Shown here in pieces: positions 1 through 8,387 of a stretch of 14,049 nucleotides of DNA. The position numbers were made by a program, and so were the translations under genes. Origin of the DNA: Clostridiaceae bacterium (GTDB lineage Bacteria > Bacillota > Clostridia > Oscillospirales > QAMX01); NCBI GenBank assembly GCA_016297585.1, contig JAEDGJ010000057.1:1-14049 (forward strand). The letters are read 5' to 3'. Every line of letters starts with the position of its first letter. Position 1 is the stretch's first letter. The notes under the pieces were generated by a model. It did no database searches. It had not been told where the DNA came from and was given only the letters and a program-made list of their open reading frames with translations.

Positions 1-1
1 G

Positions 2-949
2 GTCGGCGGAGAGACCCTCTCCGTCTTCGGCATCGGCAACGTCTCGACCCATCTCGACGAGCGCCGCTCGGGTCTGATGCGGCTCGCGATGACGCGCGTG
101 CTCGACGATATACAGGCCGCGGGCGCGGATCTCGCCTGCCTCGGCGGTCACCGCCAGCGCTACGGCTACTACGGCTTCGAGCGCTGCGGCTATGACTTCG
201 CCTGCACGCTGTCCTCCCGCAACGTCCGTCATGCGCGCGTCGACGCCCCCGCGTACACGTTTTCCGTCGTCGAAGGCAGCGACGATCCCGCGATGACCGA
301 CATCCGCGCGCTGTACGAGCGCCAGCCCGTGCGCGTCGAACGCGGCGACGATGCCGACTTCTACCGCTCCCTCATCATGTGGCGCAGCACGCCCTATGTC
401 TGCCGCGAGCCGGACGGACGCTTTGCGGGCTATCTCTGCGCCGGAAACGACCCCTCGAACGTCAGCGAGTTCTTCGCTGCGGACGAGTCGCGCGCGCTGG
501 GCATCCTGCAGACCTGGCTTGAGAGCCGCGCGCTCAATTCCGTCAGCTTCGGCGTCCCGTCGTGGCGCCGCACGCTGCTGCGCGATCTGACGCGCGTCTG
601 CGACGGCATCGCCGTCGTGCCGGATCACCAGTACCGCATCTTCCATTGGGATCGCGTCGTCGGCGCGTTCCTCGCCCTGAAGGCGGGATTTGCGCCGATG
701 CCGGACGGCGAGCTCGTGCTCGGCATCGAAGGCTGGGGCAATCTCGCGCTGCGCGTATGCGCGGGAAAGACGGAAGCCGCGAAGACGGCGCTTGCCCCCG
801 CCGTCACGCTCCCGGCGTTCGACGCGATGCGCGTGCTGTTCGGGCCGCAGGAGGCGGGAACGGTCGCGGCGCTGCCCGAAAAGGCGGAGCTCCTGCTGCG
901 CGCGTGGTGCCCGCTGCCGCTCTCGTGGAACGCGCAGGACAACGTCTAA
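2..949 (+). CDS. GNAT family N-acetyltransferase, Eis-like (5' end outside window)
   Basis: The frame is open from the first bases and ends at TAA, so the start lies upstream; 315 residues are visible. The first visible residues (GIGNVSTHLDERRSGLM) resemble GNAT motif A, the acetyl-CoA pyrophosphate-binding loop. About 40 residues on comes RYGYYGFERCGYDF, the 'Y..GFE..G' ending typical of the GNAT fold. The rest is long for a simple GNAT and fits the two-lobed Eis-like layout: a second GNAT-like lobe and a C-terminal sterol-carrier-like domain ending in LPLSWNAQDNV. Eis-like enzymes acetylate amines, including aminoglycosides in some cases; the substrate here cannot be told. The ATG at position 77 is internal to the conserved fold and is not the start. 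No clear terminator follows; the 112 bases to the next gene hold only a tiny CGTTT/AAACG hairpin at 970-982. Confidence 0.8.
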   Translation, partial: VGGETLSVFGIGNVSTHLDERRSGLMRLAMTRVLDDIQAAGADLACLGGHRQRYGYYGFERCGYDFACTLSSRNVRHARVDAPAYTFSVVEGSDDPAMTDIRALYERQPVRVERGDDADFYRSLIMWRSTPYVCREPDGRFAGYLCAGNDPSNVSEFFAADESRALGILQTWLESRALNSVSFGVPSWRRTLLRDLTRVCDGIAVVPDHQYRIFHWDRVVGAFLALKAGFAPMPDGELVLGIEGWGNLALRVCAGKTEAAKTALAPAVTLPAFDAMRVLFGPQEAGTVAALPEKAELLLRAWCPLPLSWNAQDNV

Positions 950-1061
950 AGCATTTTTCGGGCACAAATCGTTTAAAAAACGTCCACAGGAAAAGACAGA
1001 ATGCCGCGCCTTCCCCGTGGTATCCTGTAAGCAACACTCATAACCCGGCGGAGGCAAAAGC

Positions 1062-1853
1062 ATGATTCAGGCATCCCATCTGTCAAAGCGCTATCCCGGC
1101 GCCGCCTCTCCCGCGCTCGATGACGTGAGCTTCACCGTCGGGCGCGGGGAGGTCTGCGGTCTGCTCGGCCGCAACGGCGCGGGCAAAAGCACGACGCTGA
1201 ACCTACTAACCGGCTGTCTTGCGCCCACTGCGGGCCGCGTGACGGTCGGCGGCGTCGACCTTCTCGACGATCCCATCGCGGCAAAGCGCCGTCTCGGCTA
1301 TGCGCCGGAGCAGCCGCCGCTGTACCCGGACATGACCCTTCTGGAATACCTCGTTTTCGCAGCAGAGGCAAAGCGCCTGCCGCACGCGGGGGAGGAAGCG
1401 GAGCGGGTGATGGAGGAGACCGCCCTGACCCGGCGCCGCGGCGACCTGCTGCGCACGCTGTCGAAGGGCAACCGCCAGCGCGCCGGCATCGCGCAGGCGC
1501 TGCTCGGCGACCCGCCCATCCTCATCCTCGACGAGCCGTCCATCGGGCTTGACCCGGAGCAGATCACGAAGCTCCGAGCGCTCATCGCCTCGCTCGGAAA
1601 AGACCGCACCGTGCTGCTGTCGTCCCACATCCTGTCGGAGATCACGCTGCTGTGCGGCCGGATCCTGCTGTTATCCTGCGGAAAGCTCGTCGCGGACGGC
1701 ACGCCGGAGCAGGTGATCGCGCAGAGCGGAAAAAAGACGCTCGAGGAAGCCTTCCTCGCGCTGACGGCGGACACGCCGTCGGAGGAGGACGACAGAGATG
1801 ACGCGGAGGACGAGCCGCCCCGCCGCCGCGGCAGGAAAGGCAGGCGCGCATGA
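1062..1853 (+). CDS. ABC transporter ATP-binding protein, GldA/NatA-like
   Basis: This 263-residue nucleotide-binding subunit should energise the permease encoded directly after it. Visible motifs in order are Walker A GRNGAGKST (residues 36-44), Q-loop Gln84 in PEQPPLY, the ABC signature as LSKGNRQR (133-140), Walker B ILILDEP (153-159) and the H-loop His189 in SSHIL. The signature reads LSKGN rather than LSGGQ, a variation common in ABC-2 type exporters. The last ~25 residues are a strongly acidic stretch followed by an Arg/Gly/Lys-rich tail, beyond the usual fold. The start is supported by GGCGGAGG shortly upstream. The stop overlaps the next start (ATGA), indicating translational coupling. 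The family is that of GldA, NatA and CcmA-like ATPases; the transported substrate is unknown. Confidence 0.93.
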   Translation: MIQASHLSKRYPGAASPALDDVSFTVGRGEVCGLLGRNGAGKSTTLNLLTGCLAPTAGRVTVGGVDLLDDPIAAKRRLGYAPEQPPLYPDMTLLEYLVFAAEAKRLPHAGEEAERVMEETALTRRRGDLLRTLSKGNRQRAGIAQALLGDPPILILDEPSIGLDPEQITKLRALIASLGKDRTVLLSSHILSEITLLCGRILLLSCGKLVADGTPEQVIAQSGKKTLEEAFLALTADTPSEEDDRDDAEDEPPRRRGRKGRRA

Positions 1854-4099
1854 GAGCCGTCTACAAACGGGAGCTGCGCGCGCTGCTCTGCGGCCTGACC
1901 GCGCCGCTCGTGCTGGCCGTCGCGCTCTGCATCATCGGCATCTATACCGCCGTGCTGTCCTTTTCCCAAGGGTACGCGAACTTCGAGATCGTCCTGTCGA
2001 ACACGACCTACATCCTGCTCGTTTTGATCCCGCTTTTATCCATGCGCATGTTTTCCGACGAGCCGCGGCTCGGCACGGACAAGCTGCTGCATTCGCTGCC
2101 GCTGCGCGTCACGGACGTCGTTCTGGGCAAATACCTCGCCGCCGTCACCGTGTACGGCGCGCTCTGCGCCGTTTTATGCGGCTATCCGTGGCTCCTGTCC
2201 CGCTACGGCGCGACGGATCTCGCCACCGCCTACAGCGCGATCGCGGGGTACTTCCTGCTCGGCTGCGCACTGCTGGCCGTCGGCGCGTTCTGCTCGTCGA
2301 TGACGGAAAACCCCGTCGTCGCCGCGGTTTTTACGTTCGGACTGTCTTTTCTGTCCTATCTGCTGCCGACGGTCTCCGATTATCTCGCGTCCTCGGGGCT
2401 TGCGGCGTTCGTGCTCTTCACCTTCGCCATCGCGGCGCTCTCCGTGCTCGTCTGCGTCTGCTCCAAAAAGCCGCTCGTCGCCGCGGCGGTCGGGGCATCG
2501 CTCGAAATTCCGCTCGCCGTCCTCCTGCTGCTCGATTCCTCGCTGCTCGACGGCGCCGTCCAGCGGTTTTTATCCGCCTGCGCGCTGTTTTCGCGGCTCG
2601 ACCCCTTCGTCTACGGGATGTTCGACCTCGGCGGCGTGGTCTATTACCTCGGCGCCGCGTTCCTGTTCCTCTTTTTCACCGTACTGCGCTTCGAGCGCCC
2701 CGTCCGCACCGGCGCGTTCCATATCGCGCTGACCGCGCTCGCCTGCGTCTGCGTTTTTTCGGCGAATCTGCTCATCGATGCGCTTCCTGCGGATCGGACG
2801 CGCTTTGACACCACGGCAGCCGGGCTCTTTACGCTCTCCGACACCTCGCGCGAGTTCCTGTCCTCGCTCGACCGCGATGTGACCGTCTATCTGCTCGCCG
2901 GGGCGGGCAGCGAGGACGAGGGCATGACCGAAATCATTCGCCAGGCGCAGTCGGTATGCGCCCGGCTGCACTTTGAGACGCGCGACCCGGTGCTCTATCC
3001 GTATTTTTCCTCCGCCTATACCACGCTCTCGCTTGCCGAAAACAGCATCATCGTCGTCGGTCCCGACCGCTCCACCGCCGTCGACTTCTCGGAGCTGTAC
3101 GTCGCCGATACGCTCGGCACCGGCTACTTCAACGGCGAATCCGCGCTGATCAACGCCGTCCGCTACGTCACCTCCGACGCGCTGCCGGTCATCTACACGC
3201 TGACCGGCCACGGCGAGCTGTCCGTCGCGGACGACCTTGCGGAAACGCTGACCGCGCAGGGCTTCGACCTGCAGACCCTGAACCTGCTGACGCGCGGCAG
3301 CGTGCCCGAAAACGCCGCGCTCGTCCTCATCCTGTCGCCGGCCGCCGATCTGACCGAGCCGGAGATCGAAAGGCTCGAACAGTATCTTGCCTCCGGCGGA
3401 CGGGTGCTGCTGTGCACCGACATGCTCGCCGTCTCGACGCCGAATCTCGACGCGCTGACCGCCTCGATGGGGCTCTGCGCGCTCGACGGGCTGATCGTCG
3501 AGGGGGATCCGGACTACCGTCTGCCGGACTATCCGTCCTATCTGCTGCCCACGCTCGGCTCGCACGACATCTCGTCCGCGCTGCACGACGCGGGCTACCG
3601 CGTGCTGCTGCCGGTCGCCCATGCGGTCACGACGGTCGCGGCGCCGGACGATGCGCTGTCGTTTTCGGCGCTGCTGTACACGTCGGAAAGCGCCTACCGC
3701 AAGGAGGACGTGCTGCAGATCACGACGCTCGACCGCGAGGCAGGGGATGAGACCGGCGTCTGGAACCTCGGCATCGCCGCGGAAAACGCCGGCACCGGCG
3801 CGCGGATGGTGTGGTTCGGCTCGAGCATGCTGCTGGACAGCACCGTCAACGACGCGGTATCGGGCGCAAACTTCGCGCTCTTTGCCAATTCGGCACTCTG
3901 GCTTTCCTCGCAGGAGACGACGCTTGCGATCTCCGCGCGCTCGCTCGCGCTCGACACCGTGCTGATGTCCGAGCAGGACGCGCGCCTCTGGAACGCCGTC
4001 TGCGTCTATTTTGTGCCGCTCGGCATCCTGCTTTCGGGCTTTGCCGTCTGGGGCAGCCGCCGGAAGCAGCATAAAAAGAAGGGGGTACGCCGCAAATGA
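1850..4099 (+). CDS. ABC-2 permease fused to GldG-like domain (GldF-GldG fusion)
   Basis: This 749-residue membrane protein joins two parts that are separate proteins, GldF and GldG, in gliding Bacteroidetes. Residues 1 to about 280 hold an ABC-2 permease: hydrophobic segments near 12-36, 50-66, 90-113, 126-147, 155-175, 180-205, 210-230 and 259-278, with the typical RMFSDEPRLGTDKLLHSLPLR loop between the second and third. A further membrane segment near 285-307 starts the GldG-like part. That part has FTLSDTSREFLSSL near its beginning, a long extracytoplasmic region with YTLTGHGELS, and a final membrane segment near 719-741 followed by a Lys/Arg tail. It starts inside the stop of the ATPase gene, and its own stop overlaps the next start. 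Such modules are found in many bacteria that do not glide; the substrate is unknown. The permease and GldG assignments are firm at family level only. Confidence 0.88.
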   Translation: MRAVYKRELRALLCGLTAPLVLAVALCIIGIYTAVLSFSQGYANFEIVLSNTTYILLVLIPLLSMRMFSDEPRLGTDKLLHSLPLRVTDVVLGKYLAAVTVYGALCAVLCGYPWLLSRYGATDLATAYSAIAGYFLLGCALLAVGAFCSSMTENPVVAAVFTFGLSFLSYLLPTVSDYLASSGLAAFVLFTFAIAALSVLVCVCSKKPLVAAAVGASLEIPLAVLLLLDSSLLDGAVQRFLSACALFSRLDPFVYGMFDLGGVVYYLGAAFLFLFFTVLRFERPVRTGAFHIALTALACVCVFSANLLIDALPADRTRFDTTAAGLFTLSDTSREFLSSLDRDVTVYLLAGAGSEDEGMTEIIRQAQSVCARLHFETRDPVLYPYFSSAYTTLSLAENSIIVVGPDRSTAVDFSELYVADTLGTGYFNGESALINAVRYVTSDALPVIYTLTGHGELSVADDLAETLTAQGFDLQTLNLLTRGSVPENAALVLILSPAADLTEPEIERLEQYLASGGRVLLCTDMLAVSTPNLDALTASMGLCALDGLIVEGDPDYRLPDYPSYLLPTLGSHDISSALHDAGYRVLLPVAHAVTTVAAPDDALSFSALLYTSESAYRKEDVLQITTLDREAGDETGVWNLGIAAENAGTGARMVWFGSSMLLDSTVNDAVSGANFALFANSALWLSSQETTLAISARSLALDTVLMSEQDARLWNAVCVYFVPLGILLSGFAVWGSRRKQHKKKGVRRK

Positions 4100-5418
4100 A
4101 ACGACGCGGTATTCTGATCCTGTACGCCGCCGTCTGCGTCGTGCTTTCCGCCGCCGCCGTCTGCGCCATGCTCCTCAACCGGAGTACACCCGTCGAGGCG
4201 GCGGAGGCTCCCGCCGTCACCGCGTTTGAAAATGCCGTGACGGCGCTGGAAATCGTCCGGGACGGGGAGACGGTCACGCTTTCCACCACCGGCGACGTCT
4301 GGACGATGGACGGCGACGGTTCGATCCCCGTCAACGATCCGCGCGTGCAGAAAATGGCGGTGCTGGCGGCAAATCTTCCCGCCGTGCGCTCGTTTGACGC
4401 CGCTTCCGGCTCGCTTTCGGACTACGGACTCGACGGCAGCGGCATTCTCGTGACGGCGTCGAACCTCGCCGGCGAGTCGGCGGTCTTTCAGATCGGCCGC
4501 GAAACGCCCGCCGGAGACGCGCGCTATGTCCTCTGCGGGGAGACCGTCTATCTTGCCGATACGGAGGACTGCGCCGCGTTCGACTACGGCTTCCTCGAGC
4601 TTCTGGCATACGACGGGATGCCGGATCTGCTGCCGTCGGAGCTTAAGTCGCTCCGCATCGAGCGCGGCAGCTTCGAGCTGGAGCTTTTGTACGACGAAAC
4701 GGGCGCCTATCCCGCCTATGAGGATATTTTTACCTGGTTTATCGGCCGCCCCTACGACACGCCCGTGCCCGCCGATACGCGCAACGCCCACGCGCTGTTC
4801 TACGACGTGACGGGGCTGTATATCTACGGCTGCGCGGCTTACCGGCCGGACGACTACGCCGCCTACGGCTTCGACGCGCCGCTGTGCACGGCCGAAGTCT
4901 CCTATACCGACGAAAACGGCAGGGTGCAGACCGTCCGCGTCTCCTTCGGCAGCACGACGGACGACGGCTTCTGCTACGTCCGCTTTGAGGACTCCGAGCA
5001 GGTGCTGCTCGCGAACGCCGCCATCGTGCAGTCGGTCGCCTATACCGTGCCGTCCGATCTGCTGCCGCGTCAGGTCTGCGGCATTCTTCTGGAGACCGTG
5101 ACGCGTCTGACGGTCACGGCGGACGGCGAAACGCGCGTTTTCGAAGGCGAGGCGCTCTCAGGCGACGCGTTCGGCAGCTTCTATACGGCGCTGACCGAGA
5201 TCGTCGCCACGGATACCGCGCCGGACACCGCGCTGACGGACGAGCCCATCCTCACCGTCTCCTTCGAACGCAGCACCGATCACGACGCGGAAATGACGCT
5301 TTCCTATTATCGCTATGACGAGACGCGCGCGCTCGCGGTCTTCAACGGCCGCCGCAGCCAGCTCGTCGAGAGCCTCGCCCTGGACGCCGTCCTCGAATTA
5401 TACGCCGCCATCCCGTAA
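4096..5418 (+). CDS. DUF4340 domain-containing membrane-anchored protein
   Basis: This 440-residue protein has a single N-terminal membrane segment (residues 6-27, GILILYAAVCVVLSAAAVCA) after a short basic start. The rest is long, acidic and beta-rich, and should lie outside the membrane. The pattern of repeated V.Tl.....W....dg segments (TVTLSTTGDVWTMDG; later ADGETRVFEG) matches DUF4340 proteins, which usually sit next to GldG-like ABC permeases. It starts in an ATGA overlap with the fusion gene, preceded by AAGGGGG, so the three genes are very likely made together. A role as the extracytoplasmic partner of the transporter is inference from this conserved neighbourhood; no enzyme motif is visible. 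Confidence 0.82.
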   Translation: MKRRGILILYAAVCVVLSAAAVCAMLLNRSTPVEAAEAPAVTAFENAVTALEIVRDGETVTLSTTGDVWTMDGDGSIPVNDPRVQKMAVLAANLPAVRSFDAASGSLSDYGLDGSGILVTASNLAGESAVFQIGRETPAGDARYVLCGETVYLADTEDCAAFDYGFLELLAYDGMPDLLPSELKSLRIERGSFELELLYDETGAYPAYEDIFTWFIGRPYDTPVPADTRNAHALFYDVTGLYIYGCAAYRPDDYAAYGFDAPLCTAEVSYTDENGRVQTVRVSFGSTTDDGFCYVRFEDSEQVLLANAAIVQSVAYTVPSDLLPRQVCGILLETVTRLTVTADGETRVFEGEALSGDAFGSFYTALTEIVATDTAPDTALTDEPILTVSFERSTDHDAEMTLSYYRYDETRALAVFNGRRSQLVESLALDAVLELYAAIP

Positions 5419-5453
5419 ATCGGATCAAAATATACGAGGGAGGAACCAAAGTC

Positions 5454-6542
5454 ATGCCGAAAACCGTCTCTGAACTGCTCCAAGCGCGCGATCTGCCCGA
5501 GCTTCTTCGCTTTGCCGACGGAACGCCCGTCACGAAGGACCGCTGGGGCGAACGCCGGCGCGAAATTCTCGGGATCCTGCAGGAAAACATCTACGGCGTC
5601 ACCCCGCCGCCCTGCCCGGTCGAAGCCGAGATCACCGCGACAAACGAGCGCTACTGCGCGGGCAAGGTGCGCCACGACACCGTGCGCTTTACCCTGCACA
5701 TGCCCGAGGGCGACCACAGCTTTCCGCTGCAGCTCTTCCGTCCCGCCAAGGCAGAGCCGAGTCCGGTCATCATCCACATCTGCTTCCGGCCGGACTACCC
5801 CGACCGCTATACGCCCATCGAGGAGATCACCGACCACGGCTTTGCGCTCGCGATGTTCGACTACCGCGACGTCGCGTCCGACGACGGCGACTTTACAAAC
5901 GGTCTCGGCGCGCTGACCGTCGGAAACCGCGAGCGCCGTCCGAACGAATGGGGCAAGATCGGCATGTGGGCGTACGCCGCGTCGCGCGTGCTCGACTGGC
6001 TCGAAACGGTTTCCGGCGTCGACGCCTCGCGCGCCGTGGTCACGGGGCACTCGCGTCTCGGCAAGACCGCGCTCTGGTGCGCCGCGCAGGACGAGCGCGT
6101 TGCCTGCGGCATCTCCAACGACTCCGGCTGCGGCGGCGCGGCGATCGAACGCGGCAAGGTGGGGGAGACCGTCGCCCGCATCACGACGGTGTTCCCGTAC
6201 TGGTTCTGCCCGCGCTACGCGTCCTACTCAGACGACGTCACGCGCCTGCCGTTTGACCATCATTTCATCTCCGCCTGCGTCGCGCCGCGGCTGTGCTACA
6301 TCGCGAGCGCCGAGGAGGACCTCTGGGCGGACCCCGCGAGCGAATTTCTCGCGGCGGTTGCGGCGTCGGACGCGTATGCGCTGCTCGGCGAGACGGGGCT
6401 TTCTCCCGTGCCGGAGCACTTACCCATCGCGCCGCAGCATTTCCACGACGGGAAAATCGGCTATCACGTCCGCCGGGGCCTGCACTACTACGACCGCGAG
6501 GACTGGCTCGAGCAGATGGCGTTTCTCGAAAAACATCTGTAA
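5454..6542 (+). CDS. Glucuronoyl esterase (CE15)-like alpha/beta hydrolase
   Basis: This 362-residue protein has an alpha/beta hydrolase fold. The nucleophile elbow is GHSRLGK (Ser200), matching the G-x-S-R-x-G-K motif of carbohydrate esterase family 15. NDSGCGGAAIERGKVGE (222-238) and FPYWFC (248-252) are also characteristic, as are LPFDHH (266-270) and SAEEDLWADP (285-294). The likely catalytic histidine is His344 in GLHYYDREDW. The catalytic acid is uncertain: Asp223 sits where fungal enzymes have Glu, and the AEED segment is the alternative. CE15 enzymes cleave the ester between lignin and glucuronoxylan, but many bacterial members are poorly characterised. No signal peptide is visible, so it should be cytoplasmic and act on small or imported substrates. 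The start has GGGAGGAAC upstream and lies 35 bases after the DUF4340 gene with no terminator between. Confidence 0.8.
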   Translation: MPKTVSELLQARDLPELLRFADGTPVTKDRWGERRREILGILQENIYGVTPPPCPVEAEITATNERYCAGKVRHDTVRFTLHMPEGDHSFPLQLFRPAKAEPSPVIIHICFRPDYPDRYTPIEEITDHGFALAMFDYRDVASDDGDFTNGLGALTVGNRERRPNEWGKIGMWAYAASRVLDWLETVSGVDASRAVVTGHSRLGKTALWCAAQDERVACGISNDSGCGGAAIERGKVGETVARITTVFPYWFCPRYASYSDDVTRLPFDHHFISACVAPRLCYIASAEEDLWADPASEFLAAVAASDAYALLGETGLSPVPEHLPIAPQHFHDGKIGYHVRRGLHYYDREDWLEQMAFLEKHL

Positions 6543-6572
6543 ACCATACAAAAGAGAGGGAGAAGAAAACCT

Positions 6573-7427
6573 ATGCGCTATATGTCGCTTACAATGAAGG
6601 AGCTGAACCCGCGCCTTCCGGAAACCGTGCAGCCCGCCCGCCTGCAGGTGCTGCTGCGCGACAACTCGCCCCGCATCGGCTCCGGCGAGGATATGCGCCG
6701 TCCCGTCGTGCTCGTGCTGCCCGGCGGCGGCTACTCCATCACCTCCGAGCGCGAGGCCGACCCCGTCGCGCTGCCCTTCCTGAACGCCGGCTTCCAGGCG
6801 CTCACGCTCGACTACTCCTGCGCGCCCGACCGCTATCCGGCGGCGCTGCTGCAGGCGGCCGCGACGATCGCCTGGGTGCGCGAAAACGCCGCGAAACTGC
6901 ACGCCGACCCGGAAAACATCTACGTCTGCGGCTTCTCGGCGGGCGGACATCTCGCGGCGTCGGCGGGCATCCTCTGGAACGAGCCGGTCATCGCCGAGAC
7001 GCTCGGCATCGATAACCGTCTCGCGCGTCCGGACGGCATGATTCTCGGCTATCCCGTCATCATGTACAACGAAAAGGGGCATAAGGGCTCGTTTGAAAAC
7101 CTGCTCGGGCCAGGGCTTCCCGAGGAAGCGTATACAAAGCTCTCGCTGGAGCGCCGCGTGGACGACACGACGCCGCCCGCGTTCCTGTGGCACACCTGGG
7201 AGGACGGCAGCGTGCCGCTCGAGAACACGCTGGAGCTCGCCGCCGCCCTGCGCGCGCATAAGATCCCGTTCGAGCTGCACGTCTACCCCTACGGCGGCCA
7301 CGGGCTGTCCGTCGCCAACGAGCAGTCCTCGCAGACCGACCAGCCCGAGATCCGCGACCCGCATATCGCGACGTGGATGAACCTCTGCATCGAATGGATC
7401 AGGATCCAAAGCAGCCGCAGAAAGTAA
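6573..7427 (+). CDS. Alpha/beta hydrolase, acetyl-xylan-esterase/lipase-like
   Basis: This 284-residue esterase has a complete apparent triad. The oxyanion loop is LPGGGYS (49-55), the nucleophile is Ser122 in GFSAGGH, the acid is probably Asp211 in TWEDGSVP, and the histidine is His243 in YGGHGLS. The spacing and the WVRENAAKLHADPENIYVCGFS segment are typical of the small esterases often called acetyl-xylan esterase-like or hormone-sensitive-lipase-like, which remove acyl groups from sugars. There is no signal peptide, so it is predicted cytoplasmic. The start follows an AGAGAGGGAG ribosome site and lies 30 bases after the CE15-like gene; the pair looks cotranscribed. A shared role in removing esters from imported plant oligosaccharides is a reasonable inference, not shown here. 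Confidence 0.83.
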   Translation: MRYMSLTMKELNPRLPETVQPARLQVLLRDNSPRIGSGEDMRRPVVLVLPGGGYSITSEREADPVALPFLNAGFQALTLDYSCAPDRYPAALLQAAATIAWVRENAAKLHADPENIYVCGFSAGGHLAASAGILWNEPVIAETLGIDNRLARPDGMILGYPVIMYNEKGHKGSFENLLGPGLPEEAYTKLSLERRVDDTTPPAFLWHTWEDGSVPLENTLELAAALRAHKIPFELHVYPYGGHGLSVANEQSSQTDQPEIRDPHIATWMNLCIEWIRIQSSRRK

Positions 7428-7431
7428 AAAA

Positions 7432-7464
7432 ACAGGCTCTCCGGCGCAAAACCGGAGGGCCTGT
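7432..7464 (-). terminator. Hairpin terminator between the esterase gene and degV
   Basis: A 13-bp stem (ACAGGCTCTCCGG against CCGGAGGGCCTGT, one G-U pair) closes a 7-base loop. The run of seven A on its left (7426-7432) becomes seven T after the hairpin on the minus strand, so it fits best as the degV terminator. On the plus strand the T tract is weaker (a TTTTT only about 20 bases on), but the stem may also stop transcripts from the esterase run. Confidence 0.85.
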
Positions 7465-7502
7465 AACCTGAATTTGTCGTTTTTGGGGGAAATCCGTCCG
7501 GC

Positions 7503-8387
7503 TTACGCTTCGGCGCGGCTCTTACCCCAGAAGAAGAGCGCCACGGTGCCGGGGCCGGTGTGGCTGCCGATCGTCGTGCCGATGTCGTTGATCAGCACGC
7601 GGCCGGAGAGCTTCGGGAAGCGCTCCTCGACGAGCTTTGCGACCGCCTGCGCATCCTCAAGGCAGTCGGACTGGGAGATAAAGCACTTGCCCGAGTAGTT
7701 CAGCCCGTCGCGCGCCGTTTCGGCCATGCGGTCGACGATGCCCTCGATGGCCTTGGCCTTGCCGCGCATCTTCATGCGGGGCGTTAAGTGACCGGTCTCG
7801 TTCATGTTCAGCAGCGGGCAGATGCGCAGCACCGTGCCGAACCAGCCGCCGACCTTCGAGAGGCGTCCGCCCTTGACATAGAAGGTCAGGTCGGTCGAGA
7901 AGAACCAGTGCCACATCTCGAGCTTGTGCTGCTCGATCCAGCCGTACAGCTCGTCGATGTCCATGCCGCCGTCGCGCAGGTCGGCGAGCGTCTCCATGAT
8001 CAGGCCGTAGCCGGACGACGCGCCGAGCGAATCGACGACATAGATCTTGCGCTCCGGGAAGCGTTCGCGCAGATCGTCGCGGGCGATGCAGGCGGCATTG
8101 TAGACGCCGGACAGCCCCGACGACAGCGAAATGTGCAGAATATCCTTGCCCTGTTCCAGAAAAGGCGTGAAGTATTCGATGAATTCGCCGGTGCTGACCT
8201 GCGCGGTCTTCGTATCGGCGCCGTTACGCATCGCGTTGTAAAAGCTCTCGCTCGACATCGTCTGGTCGTCGTCGTGCGTCACGCCGTCCAGCAGAAAGTG
8301 GAACGGGATCCACTGGATATCGCGCGCCTTGAAATGCGCCGCCTTCAGATCGGCAGTCGAGCAGCAGCTGAGAATGTATCCGGCCAT
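7503..8387 (-). CDS. DegV family fatty-acid-binding protein
   Basis: This 294-residue protein has the DegV fold: SCCSTADL at the N-terminus, ISLSSGLSGVYNAA (87-100), VVDSLGASSGYG (117-128), FYVKGGRLSKVGGWFG (169-184) and the C-terminal IGTTIGSHTGPGTVALFF. DegV proteins bind a fatty acid in a cleft between two domains; in Firmicutes the related FakB proteins present the fatty acid to FakA kinase for acyl-phosphate synthesis. No fakA gene is in view, so its partner is unknown. I chose the ATG at 8387 over an upstream ATG at 8465, because AGGGGAAGG stands just before it and the fold begins at MAGYILSCC. The extra upstream codons overlap a candidate promoter. Confidence 0.92.
   Translation of the reverse strand: MAGYILSCCSTADLKAAHFKARDIQWIPFHFLLDGVTHDDDQTMSSESFYNAMRNGADTKTAQVSTGEFIEYFTPFLEQGKDILHISLSSGLSGVYNAACIARDDLRERFPERKIYVVDSLGASSGYGLIMETLADLRDGGMDIDELYGWIEQHKLEMWHWFFSTDLTFYVKGGRLSKVGGWFGTVLRICPLLNMNETGHLTPRMKMRGKAKAIEGIVDRMAETARDGLNYSGKCFISQSDCLEDAQAVAKLVEERFPKLSGRVLINDIGTTIGSHTGPGTVALFFWGKSRAEA

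Noticed and set aside
950..1061. Terminator or promoter between the GNAT gene and the ABC ATPase gene
   Set aside because: Only a 5-bp hairpin (970-982) without a T tract, and a TATCCT at 1021 with no -35 partner at proper spacing; not strong enough to list.
2570..4072. 500-codon open frame on the minus strand opposite the GldF-GldG fusion
   Set aside because: It is antisense to a gene with clear domains, its product is rich in Arg, Gly, Val and Asp as expected from GC-rich shadow frames, and it has no recognisable fold.
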